This document shows, piece after piece, positions 49,192 through 60,419 of a DNA stretch of 64,000 nucleotides. The notes beneath the pieces are model-generated. The model did not search any database. It saw only the letters and a program-made list of their open reading frames with translations, and was not told the DNA's origin. Origin of the DNA: Pestalotiopsis fici W106-1. Its lineage: Eukaryota; Ascomycota; Sordariomycetes; Amphisphaeriales; Sporocadaceae. Numbering within the stretch: position 1 is the first letter of the stretch; every line of letters begins with the position of its first letter. The DNA is taken from NCBI RefSeq assembly GCF_000516985.1, contig NW_006917095.1:1117449-1181448 (forward strand). The letters run 5' to 3'. The translations under genes and the position numbers were made by a program.

Positions 49192-49803
49192 CGTGGTGGT
49201 TTGCCAAGCTCCGCGTATAAAGGAAAGTGATGTGCGCCAAGCTCGAATGGTGATGCCGAGAAAGAGGCTCAATCATTGTGCCAAGCGTCGCTATTTATTC
49301 TCCCCGACATCGAGTTTGGCTGTTTTCCCAATTCAGATCCTATCTCCATCATGGTGTATTCTGCAGTTGATTTTGAAATTGTAGGATGAAGGACTGCAGC
49401 TGGAAGATGCGGCCGCGAATGTTTGCGGTGAAAAAGGATTGCAGTTTGAGATAGGTCATTACTATCTGGTCAGCGTTATAGTAAGACTAGTTTTGCGAAA
49501 AAGCAGCTAAACCATAGTAAGGCGAACTCAGCCAGCTGACGTGAAGGATCCGATTGGTGATAATCCTCCGTGCCGTCTTCCTATTCATCAAGGGTATATG
49601 CAACTTTGACTAGGATGTCGTCTGGAAGGATTCTGGGTCATCTTCAATGATAATGTCCCACTCCACCACGAATAGAGATGACTTTACATGAGTCCCAGAT
49701 CTATTATTTGTCCATACTATTCCGAGACGCTGTCTCGTGTAATACTTGTGCGTAGACTTCTCATTTGGTCAGTATAGTCGCGTAATTTGATCAAACTGCT
49801 TCA
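49192..49803. other. Upstream region of the amine oxidase and left repeat arm
   Basis: No gene. The right end (from about 49718) is the beginning of the left arm of a diverged direct repeat described separately. Confidence 0.5.
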
Positions 49804-49910
49804 GATGACCGACGAGAGAAAGTTGATTAAAGAGATCAAGGAGTTCTTCGACGGCGTTGCCACGCGTGATACTTTCGAGGACTTTTAGCAGCAGACCAAA
49901 TCAGAGCAAT
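49718..49910 (+). repeat. Diverged direct repeat, left copy
   Basis: About 190 bp matching 53331-53520 in the same orientation at roughly 70% identity by eye. Shared landmarks are TGCGTAGACTTCT, GACCGACGA / AACCGACGA and CTTTTAGCAGCA / CTTTAGCAGCA. Many differences are G here and A in the right copy. The copies flank the minus-strand gene at 50050-52421. Confidence 0.75.
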
Positions 49911-50049
49911 GCAATGAGCACGGCTTTGGCGAGGAAGAGCTTTAGGACTTTGGGATGACAGTGCGCTGAAGTGCGACGAAAGGGCACAAAAGCGCTGTCA
50001 AGAGAATATCATTCAGTTGGCGTTCGAGTCCTACATGAAATGGAACAAT
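49804..50049 (+). pseudogene. Decayed plus-strand coding remnant
   Basis: From ATG 49804 the frame reads MTDERKLIKEIKEFFDGVAT and stops after about 27 codons. Beyond two stops and one frame change it resumes as DDSALKCDERAQKRCQENII and QLAFESYMKWNNS. The amphipathic, charged, protein-like text across stops suggests a once coding segment. The same segment recurs, more damaged, at about 53413-53510. The family is not recognised and the remnant could be noise, but two copies make this less likely. Confidence 0.4.
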
Positions 50050-52421
50050 TCATTGCTCCTTCCACTGCTCGTATTTCAACGTGCAGTATAATGTAAGGAT
50101 GGCCATCATGAATGACCCAATTCCAGCTCCAGTCGACCCGTTATTTGTAAAAACGCTGTAAAATATGACAAAGACGACAAAAATAATCATCGCCAGAAGA
50201 GAGAGAAAAAGCACAAACGGTCTATTCCAGCCCTCAGTGATGAGGATTCCCCACCCGCAACAGTCCAAGTCCTCGTCAAAGGTAAGAGGAGTATCAAGCT
50301 TCTTCGGAAATCGTCTCAACCAGAACCGGTTGAAATGCGGGCCTGGCTTGAGAAGTTCGTGAACGGGTACGCTTTGAATCTTCGCCTTTATAGTAATCGG
50401 CTCGTATATATAGGTCCTCTTGACCTGAACTTCTTCCACCCCCGGGATCTCTGGTTTTTCAATGTTGCCAGCACATATCGTCAACCGGACAGGCATCAAT
50501 TCGAACTAGGTAAGGAGGACTGTTAGGTGCTTGTAGTCAGGTATGATCGACGAAGGAGCGGGTACCTTGATAAACTCTATCTTCCGTGGTAAAAATATCC
50601 TACAGTCTTGGAGAGCGTTGGTTATCCATTGGGGGAGTTTGATGTTGCGAGGAGAAACTTTCGATATCCATGCCAGCGTTGATTGCAGAAAATTGTTTGT
50701 ACCCGGAATAAGCGTCGCCAAATTCCAATCGTGGCCTTGCCTAGCGATCCTATACTCGTTTCTGATCTCTTGGAACAGGAATTGATCATTCGTAAGAGTT
50801 GACACGTCGATATGCACGAGCTTCACCAGGCCGTGCTTCGTATTCACGCAAAGCAACAAGTACCTTTTTGCCGTGTTTGCAATGGTAACTGCTGGTTCCT
50901 GGGCTGTGATTTCTGCCACGACGGAACCTTCTGGGTGTTCCTCCAAGGAAGGGAGACCTTGAATCGGCACTCCCTGTCCACCAATGTGTGACGAAGTTGA
51001 GGTGGCCAAATGTGCCGGTACTGGCGGTTGAACGTTGTCGTGTGGCGAAGTACGAACGCTAGGATTACGACAACGAACTGAGTCTGCCTCTTTTCTTATG
51101 TCCTGTTCTAACTTTGCTGCTTCCCCTGGTACCAGATCATCTATATCTATATAACAGAGCGCACCGCAACCCTGGGGAAATTAGATCCTGAGTTTCAATT
51201 GTTTGATTACAAATGAGCCATCTCTGAACTTACACATGTATAAGTTGCTCTATAAGCCCCCGCTTGTGGAGGATCTAGCACTGCTGCAAGCCAGTACCAG
51301 ATTTTGGCAATCCACAGACGATGCGGCGGCCCCACGTCCTCGTATTGCTCACGCAGGTCAGGGTATTCATGCTCGAGATACGGTGGTCCTGCTTGAGTAA
51401 TCACTGCTTGCTGGTTTGTATCCTTATCGAGGATCCAATTGGTGGTTGGTTGGGCATTGGGATCTTCTTCGACAAGTCTCACAGATTCTGCTTGGAGCTT
51501 GGAGCTTGGGTTGTCTTCCATTACTGGGTCGTCGTCCAGCACTAGCAATTCATCCAGCACAGGGACGGGGATGTCAATAAAAGCTGCGCCTGTTCCACTA
51601 ACGTCGTGATCCATGTCGGCAGCGGGGTCAATGTCGGAGAGCATATCATACGAAGAGCTAGTGTATGATGCAGCAAGGCTTTTTGAACTTTTAGTGACGA
51701 GTATCGAGTCCGCTAGTCCGACATGGTGATCAAAACGATCAAGAAGATTACCGTAGCACCAGCCTGCTAGATCACGGTGGTAGCCAGAGTCTCCGGTGTT
51801 GAAATCATGAGCTTGGAGGGCAAGGTGTGTTAGCCCCGGCATTTGAATAGGCGTATTATCCAGAAGCCAATCCATAGAGTCAATCTGTGCCATTAGTTGT
51901 TGATTGATAGCGGTATCAAAGCTTAAGGTAGAATCTGTATCAAGAGATGGAGGATATCGAGTGATATTGCTCTCAGATGCCAAAGCCAAGTCTGTGAGTC
52001 CATCTTCCATATCGGCTACGGAAGAGGAAGGAATCGATCGAGGATTGAGCTTTCGCTGGGGATCCCCCGCCTCTCGCGTGGGAAAGTGAGTATTCCATAA
52101 TATGGTTGATGCGTCAGGGTCGTGGGCTTGGGCTTGGAGGGTAGGACGTATTAGACTTTCCTTCTGGGTAGGCTTCTTATCTAAAACTTCGACTATTCTA
52201 TCAATTCTGTTCTTTAAATCCTGATCAATTTCGGCGCTGGCGTGTAAGGTAGGGTCGTTATTCCGAAAAGCAGGATATTTGGCGGTATTGCTCTCACTTG
52301 GCAAAGCGAGGTCTTTGTCAGGTTCTATGCTAGCCACCGAAGGGGACGGACTTGGTCGAGGGGTTGAGTTTCGCATGGGCTTAGCAGCCTCTCGCGGGAG
52401 AGTCTCGGGAATTGGCGACAT
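50050..52421 (-). CDS. Uncharacterised fungal protein with two C-terminal membrane helices and an internal duplication
   Basis: Three exons: 51234-52421, 50566-51171 and 50050-50505 (749 aa), introns of 62 and 60 bp with clean phases. Residues 10-106 and 116-212 are two copies of one unit (landmarks DLALPSESN / DLALASESN and RPTLQAQAHD / THLALQAHD). After an acidic linker, exon 2 joins YTCGCGALCYIDIDDLVPGE, then CVNTKHGLVKLVHIDVSTLT and FREIR-like helix text. Exon 3 has FWLRRFPKKLDTPL, DCCGWGILITEGWNRP and two hydrophobic helices. This order (CxCG block, 'C.N/EKG' block, 'LPKKL', 'GWG..EGWN') recurs in many uncharacterised fungal proteins; no function is known. Frames upstream suggest missing 5' exons, so the start is uncertain. 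Confidence 0.7.
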
Positions 52422-52850
52422 AGTTGATTCAGTCGCAGAATCAGTTCGTTGTGACGGGTTGACAGAACATGCTTCTTGAGATACTCATGCATATGCAAGA
52501 GTTGGTATATGTATCGCCAGCGAGGTGCAGACGCTTCGGATCTGGAGTCTAATAGGTGAATGGCACGGGGCCGGTCTCCAGATGCCTGAAGGGAACTGAT
52601 CAGTCGACGATGTGCGGAAGTTGAACAGTATTCTGACTGACCTGAATGTGCCTCTGCTTCAGCCGCTTCATAGGCTATTTGAATGCCTCATTTTCTCAGT
52701 CATGGTTCCATCACTGAGGACTCCCTAACGTTGAGACCTGCAATTATCAGAGCTGAGCCATCATACATAGGCGGGGTAGGACTTGCGGTGTTCAGAACAG
52801 CTGCCAAGCCTATCGCCCCCAACCTCAAGCAGACCAGAAAAGGATAAGTT
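52422..52850 (-). CDS. Putative 5' exons of the adjacent uncharacterised gene (frame broken)
   Basis: Reading leftwards on the minus strand: an open frame to 52738 with RLGAIGLAAVLNTASPTPP and MYDGSALIIAG; a 45-nt exon 52642-52686 (GIQIAYEAAEAEAHS); then from 52575 DRPRAIHLLDSRSEAS, PRWRYIYQLLHMHEYLKKHV and LRLNQLCRQFPRLSRERL. The joins use a GTCTCA donor and a GAG acceptor (52687-52737), then a GTCAGT donor and a GAG acceptor (52576-52641), with matching phases. The text is strongly protein-like and of the kind found at the N-terminus of this fungal family. However, the last exon runs in a different frame from the downstream ATG at 52421, and no initiating ATG was found before RLGAIG. It may be a pseudogenised 5' half or have an unrecognised splice. 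Confidence 0.45.
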
Positions 52851-53330
52851 CCAAGTTTCACGATTAATATAAGGCCTTGAGAGCCTTACTATTGCCAACA
52901 CAGTGTCCTTTTAAAGGAAAAGAGGGGCAATCTTGTGTATAATAGGATAATAGCAGCATATTCCTAGGAGAACTGGAAAAGTGCCACCATATTGTTTCCA
53001 CCATACAACCCCAACGCCACCCACTCAGCCGCTTGACACAATAACGTAGTTCGCACCTCGCTTATTATCACTTCATTGCGGATCAGTCACACTACTTCGG
53101 TTTGTAGACCTTCTTCGCTGTAGTTATGTGATGGACAGTTCGGTTCATTTGAGTCTTTATCCTCTGGTCATGATGATTCAGTCGAGAAAATAATTCTTTC
53201 CTTTCTAATACAGAACAGAGGAGGACTTCGACCATATGAAGTAGATTAGTTGCAGAATCTTGAAAACCATCCTCATCCGGAGGCGCTTAGGTAGACCACA
53301 TCCTAGTAAGTAGTGTAACATTGGGAAAAT

Positions 53331-53520
53331 CTTCCAACTCGCTATCTCATATAATACTTATGCGTAGACTTCTAATTTGAGCAGTATAACCGCGGAACTT
53401 AATAAACCACTTAAGATAACCGACGACGGAAAATCAATTTAAAAAATTAAAGAGTTTGTCGACAGCGCTGCCACGCTGGATATTCTCAAGGGCCTTTAGC
53501 AGCAAGCCAAATAAGGGTAG
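53331..53520 (+). repeat. Diverged direct repeat, right copy
   Basis: Counterpart of 49718-49910. It is richer in A/T and has lost the open frame; many differences are G-to-A relative to the left copy, with fewer of other types, which is the pattern expected of repeat-induced point mutation. The flanks on both sides do not match. Confidence 0.7.
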
Positions 53521-53781
53521 GGTGGTTATTCGCATCCATCGGAGGTCATCAATCCTTGTCAGTATATTTGGTAGTGCTCGAAATACTGCTTGATAAATGC
53601 AAGTACTTTGGGGCTAACTAGAGACTGTCCTTTCCGATAGCTCATATTCTTTCGACTCGAATCTTAGAAGGAATTCCTCAAATGTGTTGCTATAATTTTA
53701 CGAATTGCCCACTCCTGCAGATTGTGTATGCAATGTATACTTGTGCTCGTGATACCAAAGTGAGCCGAACCAGCTTACGAT
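53521..53781. other. Short gene-free spacer
   Basis: AT-rich sequence between the right repeat arm and the P450 stop codon. Nothing recognisable. Confidence 0.4.
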
Positions 53782-55609
53782 CTAGTTAATAACCACACGC
53801 ACACCCTTGCTTTCAGCAACCGGTCGGGGAATGAACATGTCATGATCGTATGCTACATCCCGAAGCGATGTCTCATATAGCGCCATGCGTGGGATGACAC
53901 GGAGCGCCAGTGCGGTAAGACTCAAGTGAAGCTCACATAGAGCAAGGCTAAACAGTAAGTCAGTTTGATTGTTCAATTATGATTTCGCCCACTGTATTTG
54001 AAGGGCAAATGGGATACCAAGACTTACTTCATCCCCAGGCAAGCTCTGTTGCCCTTGCTAAATGCAAGCATGGCCCTCTCCAGCTCCTTTCTCCGCTTGC
54101 CGTCCTCGTCAATCCAGCGCTCCGGCAGGAAAGCATGCGAATCCGGAAAGAAGCTCTCATCATGGTGCGTAATGGCGGCCGACATGCCAATGGCGTAGCC
54201 CCGCGGGAGCACAAGCTCGACGGGCTTCTTGTTGAATTCGCCACGGTAGACGAGGTCTTCTCCCGTTGGAACGCGCGCCGTTCGTCCCGACACACCGTAC
54301 GAGAGACGTAGACCCTCCTGGATGACGCCGCCTAGGTAGGGAAGCTTTTCCAGCACCGTCCAGGCTGGCAGCTCGTTGGGGTCCTTTACGACCTCGCTGA
54401 GTTCGGCGCGCAGCTTGGCCAGCTGCTCGGGCTTGTCGAGCAAATTAAACGTAATGACAGCCAGGGCCCAGCTCGTGGTCTCGGTGCCGGCACCCACCAC
54501 GGCGGCCGCCTCTTCCGACATCCAGGTCATGGTCTTTGGCTGTAAGCTGCTGCCATCGGACTCGAGAATCGTGTGGAAAATGGTGGGGCGCTCAGGCCGG
54601 ATCCCGGACTCGAGACCAGACTTGGCCTTTGTGACGAGGCTTGGAATCATGATCTTGAGAGACCGGATGAGCAGTGCCATATCTGCGGGGAGAATATCCA
54701 CGATGCTAGGAACAAAGAGTTAACATAGTTACTTCCCAATGACACCACAGCTTGACTCACTATACGCCCAAATCCTGCGCAGCATTGAGAATGGGGAAGA
54801 AGCGGAACCAAAAGACTGGCTTCAAGACGGCAAGCAGAGCCATGCGGTAGTTTGGGTACCAGCTCTCCTGATCCAGGAATCCTTGAGATTCGCCAAAGCT
54901 GTAGCCAAAGATGGTATCAGAGGTGAAGCAGCTGTAGGCCATGGCAATGTCAATGACCTCCTTGGTGCCAGACCGAGCCAGAAGCTTATCACACAGATGA
55001 TGGCACAGCTTGTGGATGTCTCCCTCGAGGCGGGCAATCATGTTGTGGGAGAAGAACTTGGCCACGGGACCACGGCGAGCACGATGCAAATCATGATCCA
55101 CAGTTCCGAATGCATTGCTAGTTGTCCTGCAGGAGGGAGAAGAAAGAAGGATTGGTAAGTAAACGGTCACCTTTGAGCCGAAGTCATGGCATACTTACGC
55201 GCCACCGTTGATCTGGTGAAGAGGCTTGTCTCTCTTCCTGCCACCAACGGCGTAAATCTCATCGGAAAAGGCTACATCGTTGCAATGTGTCTCGCCGGGA
55301 TTGATGCGCACAATAGGACCTAGTGTGTGTCATCAGTACTAGTGAGCCATTTTTTTTTCGACGAGCTCGACACATACCATATTTCTCGTGCATGCGTTGG
55401 ATAGCATGTGTGTATCTGCCGCCCAGGACAACGTCGTGGTAGAATTCCGGCAGATAGCTAGCGGCGGCGAGCTTGGGACCAGGGATCTTGTGGAGGGGAT
55501 GAAGCGGAGAGATGTTGTAAAGCATCTGAAGAATATTGTAGAGCAGCCATACCCCAGCGAAGCCTATCACGACCTGAGAGGCCGTGATATCGCCCAGTTT
55601 CATGTCCAT
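53782..55609 (-). CDS. Cytochrome P450 monooxygenase, trichodiene-oxygenase-like type
   Basis: Five exons: 55378-55609, 55199-55319, 54761-55126, 54028-54705 and 53782-53947 (520 aa). Starts MDMKLGD, with a membrane anchor at about 10-32 and the hinge [20 protein letters not shown]. All P450 landmarks are present: [15 protein letters not shown], the I-helix [10 protein letters not shown] (about 312-320), ExxR as QEGLRLS (370-373), [11 protein letters not shown], and the heme loop [10 protein letters not shown] with ligand Cys462. The last exon completes [14 protein letters not shown]. Domain order and hinge resemble the large fungal group annotated as trichodiene oxygenase or benzoate hydroxylase; the substrate is unknown. 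It is an ER-bound enzyme needing a P450 reductase. No terpene synthase, PKS or NRPS gene lies in the window, so cluster membership is not supported. Confidence 0.92.
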
Positions 55610-58600
55610 TGCCGGATCTCTCACGACTTCCAAATCTCTAATTTTGAGTTAATGGGGGGTTACAAAGAGGGAAGGGCAGGCAGAGCTTGCCAACTATAAA
55701 ATCATAAGATGCGAACTCTAAAACTCCACCTGGTGCGGCAAGACCCGTTTCAAGCGCCCATCAACACTTCTTCAGAGGGTCTCGATCCTGGGGCGATATG
55801 CAGCAATACCCAGACTAGTTCAAGGACATGCACTGTTCAGGAGAAAGACCCAATGTACCATAGCTTTGACATATTTTCCGCTGCTGAATTGATCAATCAG
55901 ATAGCCTGTGTTACATGGCACTTCAGCTCTGCCTTTGCCCAGAATTCTTCAGCATTATTTCCGTGCAGATGCGAGGATGCCTCGGCAGTTGATGCTGAGT
56001 CAATGGGAATCACGGCAAATCCAGCTGAAATTGATTTCGGTGATGCTCTTCGAAAAGGTATAGCTGTGCGTGCTGTGCCGCAGGGAGGGTGACAATCTTA
56101 TAGGTGGTCTCAAAACAGACTCCCTTAGCGGCTCCAGAAGACTGGTTTGATAGTGGATTATGCAACGGCTGTTGTCATCTGAATGGTCGCCTCGGACCTC
56201 CAGGCCGACGCTAGCAAATGTCCAATCAATCATTTCCTTATTACGATTTCACGTCCCTTCTTATGCCAACATGATCATGCGGTTTAGTCATTTGTGGAAT
56301 GCGCATTGATTGTGTCTAGCGCCACGTGCGATGGTGTCGCTATTCGCAGGGGCTTTCCTTCTCTGCAGGGCTTGCACGTGGAGTTTCCATATTTGAGGCT
56401 TTTGACTCAGTTACACAACGCTCAAAGGCAAAACCTCCGATTGGGCAATTGTTCCCAAAATGGCCACGAGTATATCTTGATAGAGCTGTGATCATCACTT
56501 TTGTACCCGCATATATGTGTAGCTGACGAGGAAAAGCTAAGATGATATTTACTGCCATAAACCACCGACAAATGTCATGTTACATCAAGAAACCTGTGCA
56601 AGGTCGGAGGTGCAGACGACAGCGGCTTGAATTTATATTTGTATTGAAGAGGATCGGTGGCAAGAAGGATCACTTGAGCCGCACGTAGCAACGGTTTTGA
56701 CCTGTCAGTTGGAATCCATAACTTGCCAGGATCGGAAACCCTGCCGACCGATCAAGTCCCTGCGTAAGCGACTATATTTACCAGTATGATGGCAAAGTCA
56801 GTTTCTAGGCAGCCCTCATACGAAATGATCCCACGCAAGAGAACCATAGTCGAAAGATGGCACGGGGATATATCATTGGTGCGCTGCGAATACTTCTTAC
56901 CAAGTCTCGACGATCAGTCTTCTTGCGATATGAATATTCGACCCAAACAAACATGATGTGGGAAAATGCCCAACCTTCTCGCTATTCAAAAAGGCGATTC
57001 GGGCGGTATATGCCCAATATCTTTCCATCTTGACATACCGTTGTTTCGGCGGCTGTTCCCAGTCATCAATTGCGGACAAGCACAGCCGGATTGATTAAAA
57101 TAAATGTTTAGTTCAAGTACAGTAATGCCTCATACACAGGTCACCTGACGCTTGAGCTAACACGTTTCATTCATAATTGTCAGCAGGCGCGGTTGTGAGC
57201 AATAGATTTGCGGAGACGCTCCATCGACATGCTAGATCCGTTATAGGTCCTGCCCATGTCAGCCCTGTGAGTTCCATTTGCGGTCGGATTGTTTTGCGGA
57301 TTTTTCTCTTCCTGTGCAAAGAATCTGTGCAAATCATAAGTGACATGTCCGTGATCTCGAATCAAGAGTGTAGATTAGAGGAGACGAAGCGGATTCGTAT
57401 TGCAAATATCAAGACAATCTCGGATCTAAACTTAAATAAGCGTGGCCTTGCAGATCCGGATTGGGAGTAAATACGGCCGCCCAATATCTCCGTTGGCAAG
57501 TGTCTCAGTACTCTCATGACTTGATGATGAGAACTTTCTGCATCTGGTCATAGAGTCGAAGACGACGAAGAAAAGAGGGAGGCTAGGTCGCACGTTAAGA
57601 GCCTCATGGCCAATTCCTTTGGCTAGGTAAGACAAGCCAAAAATAGAACCAAAAAAAAGGGCATCATAGTGGTCCGCTAGCCTCCGTTAGTGTCTTACAC
57701 ACGCGATATTAGCAGGTGTCCAAATTGCTGCAACTGTCGTAAGAAGATTTGACCAGCAACATCACTCCCCAAGAATGAGCAACCTCCAATTCGGACACGT
57801 GTATTGAAGCTCTTCCAAATATCCAGGTTTGTCACTGCACTGACTGCACTGCCCTTCAGCTTGGTTTCTTCCTCTCCCCTCTCGCCTTGTCCTTGGAACA
57901 GACGAGCGGCCGGGTGGGATAACAAACCAACCATTCCTCTAATCTAGACGCCCGGGGCAAGCTACAGTGGCTCCAAACAGGCTGGGACATGGCAATTTAG
58001 TGCAAAGAGGAGACGACCCAGCATGCCCAGACCGTCTTAGATCGTGGACTACGTTGCACCAAAAGCAGGTACCATGATCGCGACCAACACACGGCGCCGC
58101 AATTCATTGGCTGCGATCTGCTTTTTTTCCTTTCGCTGACCATGATTCAGACCGGGGAGCCCCCCCTTTTGCACACCCAAGCCTCCCCACTCCTTCGTCA
58201 TGGAAACGATGAGATTCCCGATTTGCACTTGGGTCGATTGATTAGCTGGCAACCTAAACTAAAGGTTGCCTCTGCCAGCAGTCAGGGCAGTCAGTCAATT
58301 CTTTTCAGCTCTCTCCCTCCAGTGTAAATTTCAACCTTAAACCTTGTGCACGCCGCCCGTCTCCTAGATCTGGGGAGAGGAATCAAAACAACTTTTTAGA
58401 CACACTCGTTTTCTCTATCTTTTTCCTTGGCAGTACATGACAGCATAATTCTAGCATTGGCTTTTTCAAGAGGTTGCATTATATACCCCACTGTCTTATA
58501 CTCCAATCAAAATCATCTATACTCTTGTGTATAATGGTATTATTCAACGTCACATCGTAGACGATTTTCTACCAGAGACACGATACCAACAATTTGTTGC

Positions 58601-58712
58601 CCAAAAGGGCCCGCATATACCGCGATCGACTATTACTTCCTGGACATACCGAACACCTGCTACCATATAAAGGAGGAGGGAATCGCTACCAATTCGGGTA
58701 GCACTCAACATC
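55610..58712. other. Gene-free stretch, 3.1 kb
   Basis: Upstream region shared by the P450 (-) and the sensor-like gene (+). The longest ATG-started frame (55709-56092 +, 127 codons) has no recognisable pattern and is not called. Nothing else found. Confidence 0.5.
58666..58671 (+). promoter_or_regulatory. TATAAA box upstream of the sensor-like gene
   Basis: TATAAA lies 42-47 nt before the ATG at 58713, so a transcript starting from it would have a very short leader. Position-based inference only. Confidence 0.3.
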
Positions 58713-59723
58713 ATGAGGGCATTGCCACAATCACTCCAGGCTCTAGTCCTGCTCCTTCTCACCACATCGCCGCGTCTCGTATCAGCTATCGAGAATGACT
58801 TTAGCGCCTACCCATCAGGCTCACAAGCCTGCTTGACCCAATCGGCCGATTCGAGCGGCTGCACGGGCGATACGGGTACCGAGATGAACGAGTGTCTATG
58901 CAAGAATGGCGGCAACTTCATCTACAACACGGCATCGTGCGTGGCCCTAGAAAGCCCCTCGGACCTCGAGACCGTCTACGCCACCCTCGAGAACAACTGC
59001 GCCGGCACGGGCGTCACCATCAGCGTCGGCGAGGCCGCCTTTCTGGCCCAGGCCTCGGCGGCCACGAGCAGCGCGGCCACGGCGAGCTCTACCGCGAGCC
59101 AGACGAGCACCAGCACGACGTCATCGGCGAGCAGCACGGCGACGGCCGACTCGGGATTATCGACGGGCGCCAAGGCAGGTATTGGCGCGGGTATTGGCAT
59201 TGCGGCGGTGGGACTAGGACTCATTGGCGTCTTTATATGGTGGTACCGACGCCGCAGCAATCAAAAGGGTCAAAAGGCGGCTGGGGATAGCAACGGCGCC
59301 TACGCCGCCGCGAGCACCGCGCCGAGCGAGTATACGAGCGCCTTTGGACAACACCATCCGAGCCCACACCCCGAGAGTGCGATCCCGCTTTCGGCCACAT
59401 CAGGATGGAACTCGCCCTCGCCGTCTGCGGCGTCGGGCATGTACTACAAGCCACAGGACGCGCAGGTGCCGGGGGCAGGGCAGCCTCTGCTGGCGGAGCT
59501 GAGCAGCGAGGGCGTGCAGCAGGTGGCGCCCGTCGAGCTATATGCGCCGCACGAAGGAAGCAGTACCCTCTCGCCCAACACGGCGGCAACCTATGGACGG
59601 AGCAGTCCCTCGTCATACCATGCCGAGTTGCCGGGGACGTCCACGCCGGAGCCAGACAGGTACCAGAGTCCGCCGGGCACGCATTCGCCGTACTCGCCGC
59701 CATATGAGAGGAGTCATTTTTGA
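58713..59723 (+). CDS. Cys-rich, Ser/Thr-rich single-pass surface protein (sensor-like)
   Basis: Single exon, 336 aa. The signal peptide LQALVLLLLTTSPRLVSA is followed by a small ectodomain with six cysteines (ACLTQ, SSGCTG, NECLCKNGG, TASCVA, NNCAGTG) and a Ser/Thr/Ala-rich stalk likely to be O-mannosylated. One transmembrane helix (IGIAAVGLGLIGVFIWWY) ends in the basic stop RRRSNQKGQK. The cytosolic tail of about 150 residues is Ser/Pro/Tyr-rich. The architecture is that of fungal cell-wall stress sensors (Wsc/Mid2-like), but the cysteine spacing does not fit a full WSC domain; it is closer to an unnamed Cys module common in ascomycetes. Function is inferred from architecture only. A TATAAA sits just upstream. 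Confidence 0.8.
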   Translation: MRALPQSLQALVLLLLTTSPRLVSAIENDFSAYPSGSQACLTQSADSSGCTGDTGTEMNECLCKNGGNFIYNTASCVALESPSDLETVYATLENNCAGTGVTISVGEAAFLAQASAATSSAATASSTASQTSTSTTSSASSTATADSGLSTGAKAGIGAGIGIAAVGLGLIGVFIWWYRRRSNQKGQKAAGDSNGAYAAASTAPSEYTSAFGQHHPSPHPESAIPLSATSGWNSPSPSAASGMYYKPQDAQVPGAGQPLLAELSSEGVQQVAPVELYAPHEGSSTLSPNTAATYGRSSPSSYHAELPGTSTPEPDRYQSPPGTHSPYSPPYERSHF

Positions 59724-60419
59724 GAGTAGCGTTAATCTGAAATCTAATGAAACAAGCTTCAAGAGAAAAAAATGTTTCGATATGTGCGCGGTACGGGTGC
59801 CAGTGAGATACATTGCGATGTTCAGCCGAGACCTGAGACAATTCCGACCATCCCTCTAGTTGCTCGGCCAGAGTAAATCCCGTCCAGTGGACGTGAGCTG
59901 GCTAGAATATAGGTAAAATTAAAGTGAGCACAAATTGTGGAATTTCCTTTCGTGCCGCACGAGTGGATATTAGATATACTCCAGCTATGCGGTCATTAGA
60001 GGAGCTCCGGCTATCCCCAGCACGAAACGGCAGGAGAAGCACTAACACTTGTGACAAAGCTGTTATACTGACGTAGACTTTGCCAAAAATTGAATTGACA
60101 TGCAACGGCACAGTAGAGCAAGTAAGAGGGGTCGCTTTGTACATTCATGGCAGTCGTGATTGATTTTGGCTCATATTATATATAATATCGTACACCAATA
60201 CAAACCAGCCCACAAAAACCATGGCCTGGTCATGCTTTTCCGTTCCCCTATCGTTATTGTATAAAATAGTACAACCCGGTCCCGGAGCTCTTTTTTGAGC
60301 TAGTTGCTGCTCCCCAGTCTATGCGCGTTCCTCTTGTTCCGCACCACCCCGGAGCCCGCCACTGGGGTTGGGACTGGTGTGGGAGGAACGGTGCCTTGTT
60401 CAAGTTCAGACTGCTGGCT
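59724..60419. other. Convergent intergenic spacer
   Basis: 3' flanks of the sensor-like gene (+) and IRC22 (-). AT-rich near 60170-60200. No gene seen. Confidence 0.5.

Noticed and set aside
53782..55609. P450 as part of a secondary-metabolite cluster
   Set aside because: No backbone enzyme, prenyltransferase or pathway-specific Zn2Cys6 regulator is seen within the window.
55709..56092. 127-codon ATG-started frame upstream of the P450
   Set aside because: No recognisable motif, no splice-supported extension and ordinary base composition; could be real but cannot be supported.
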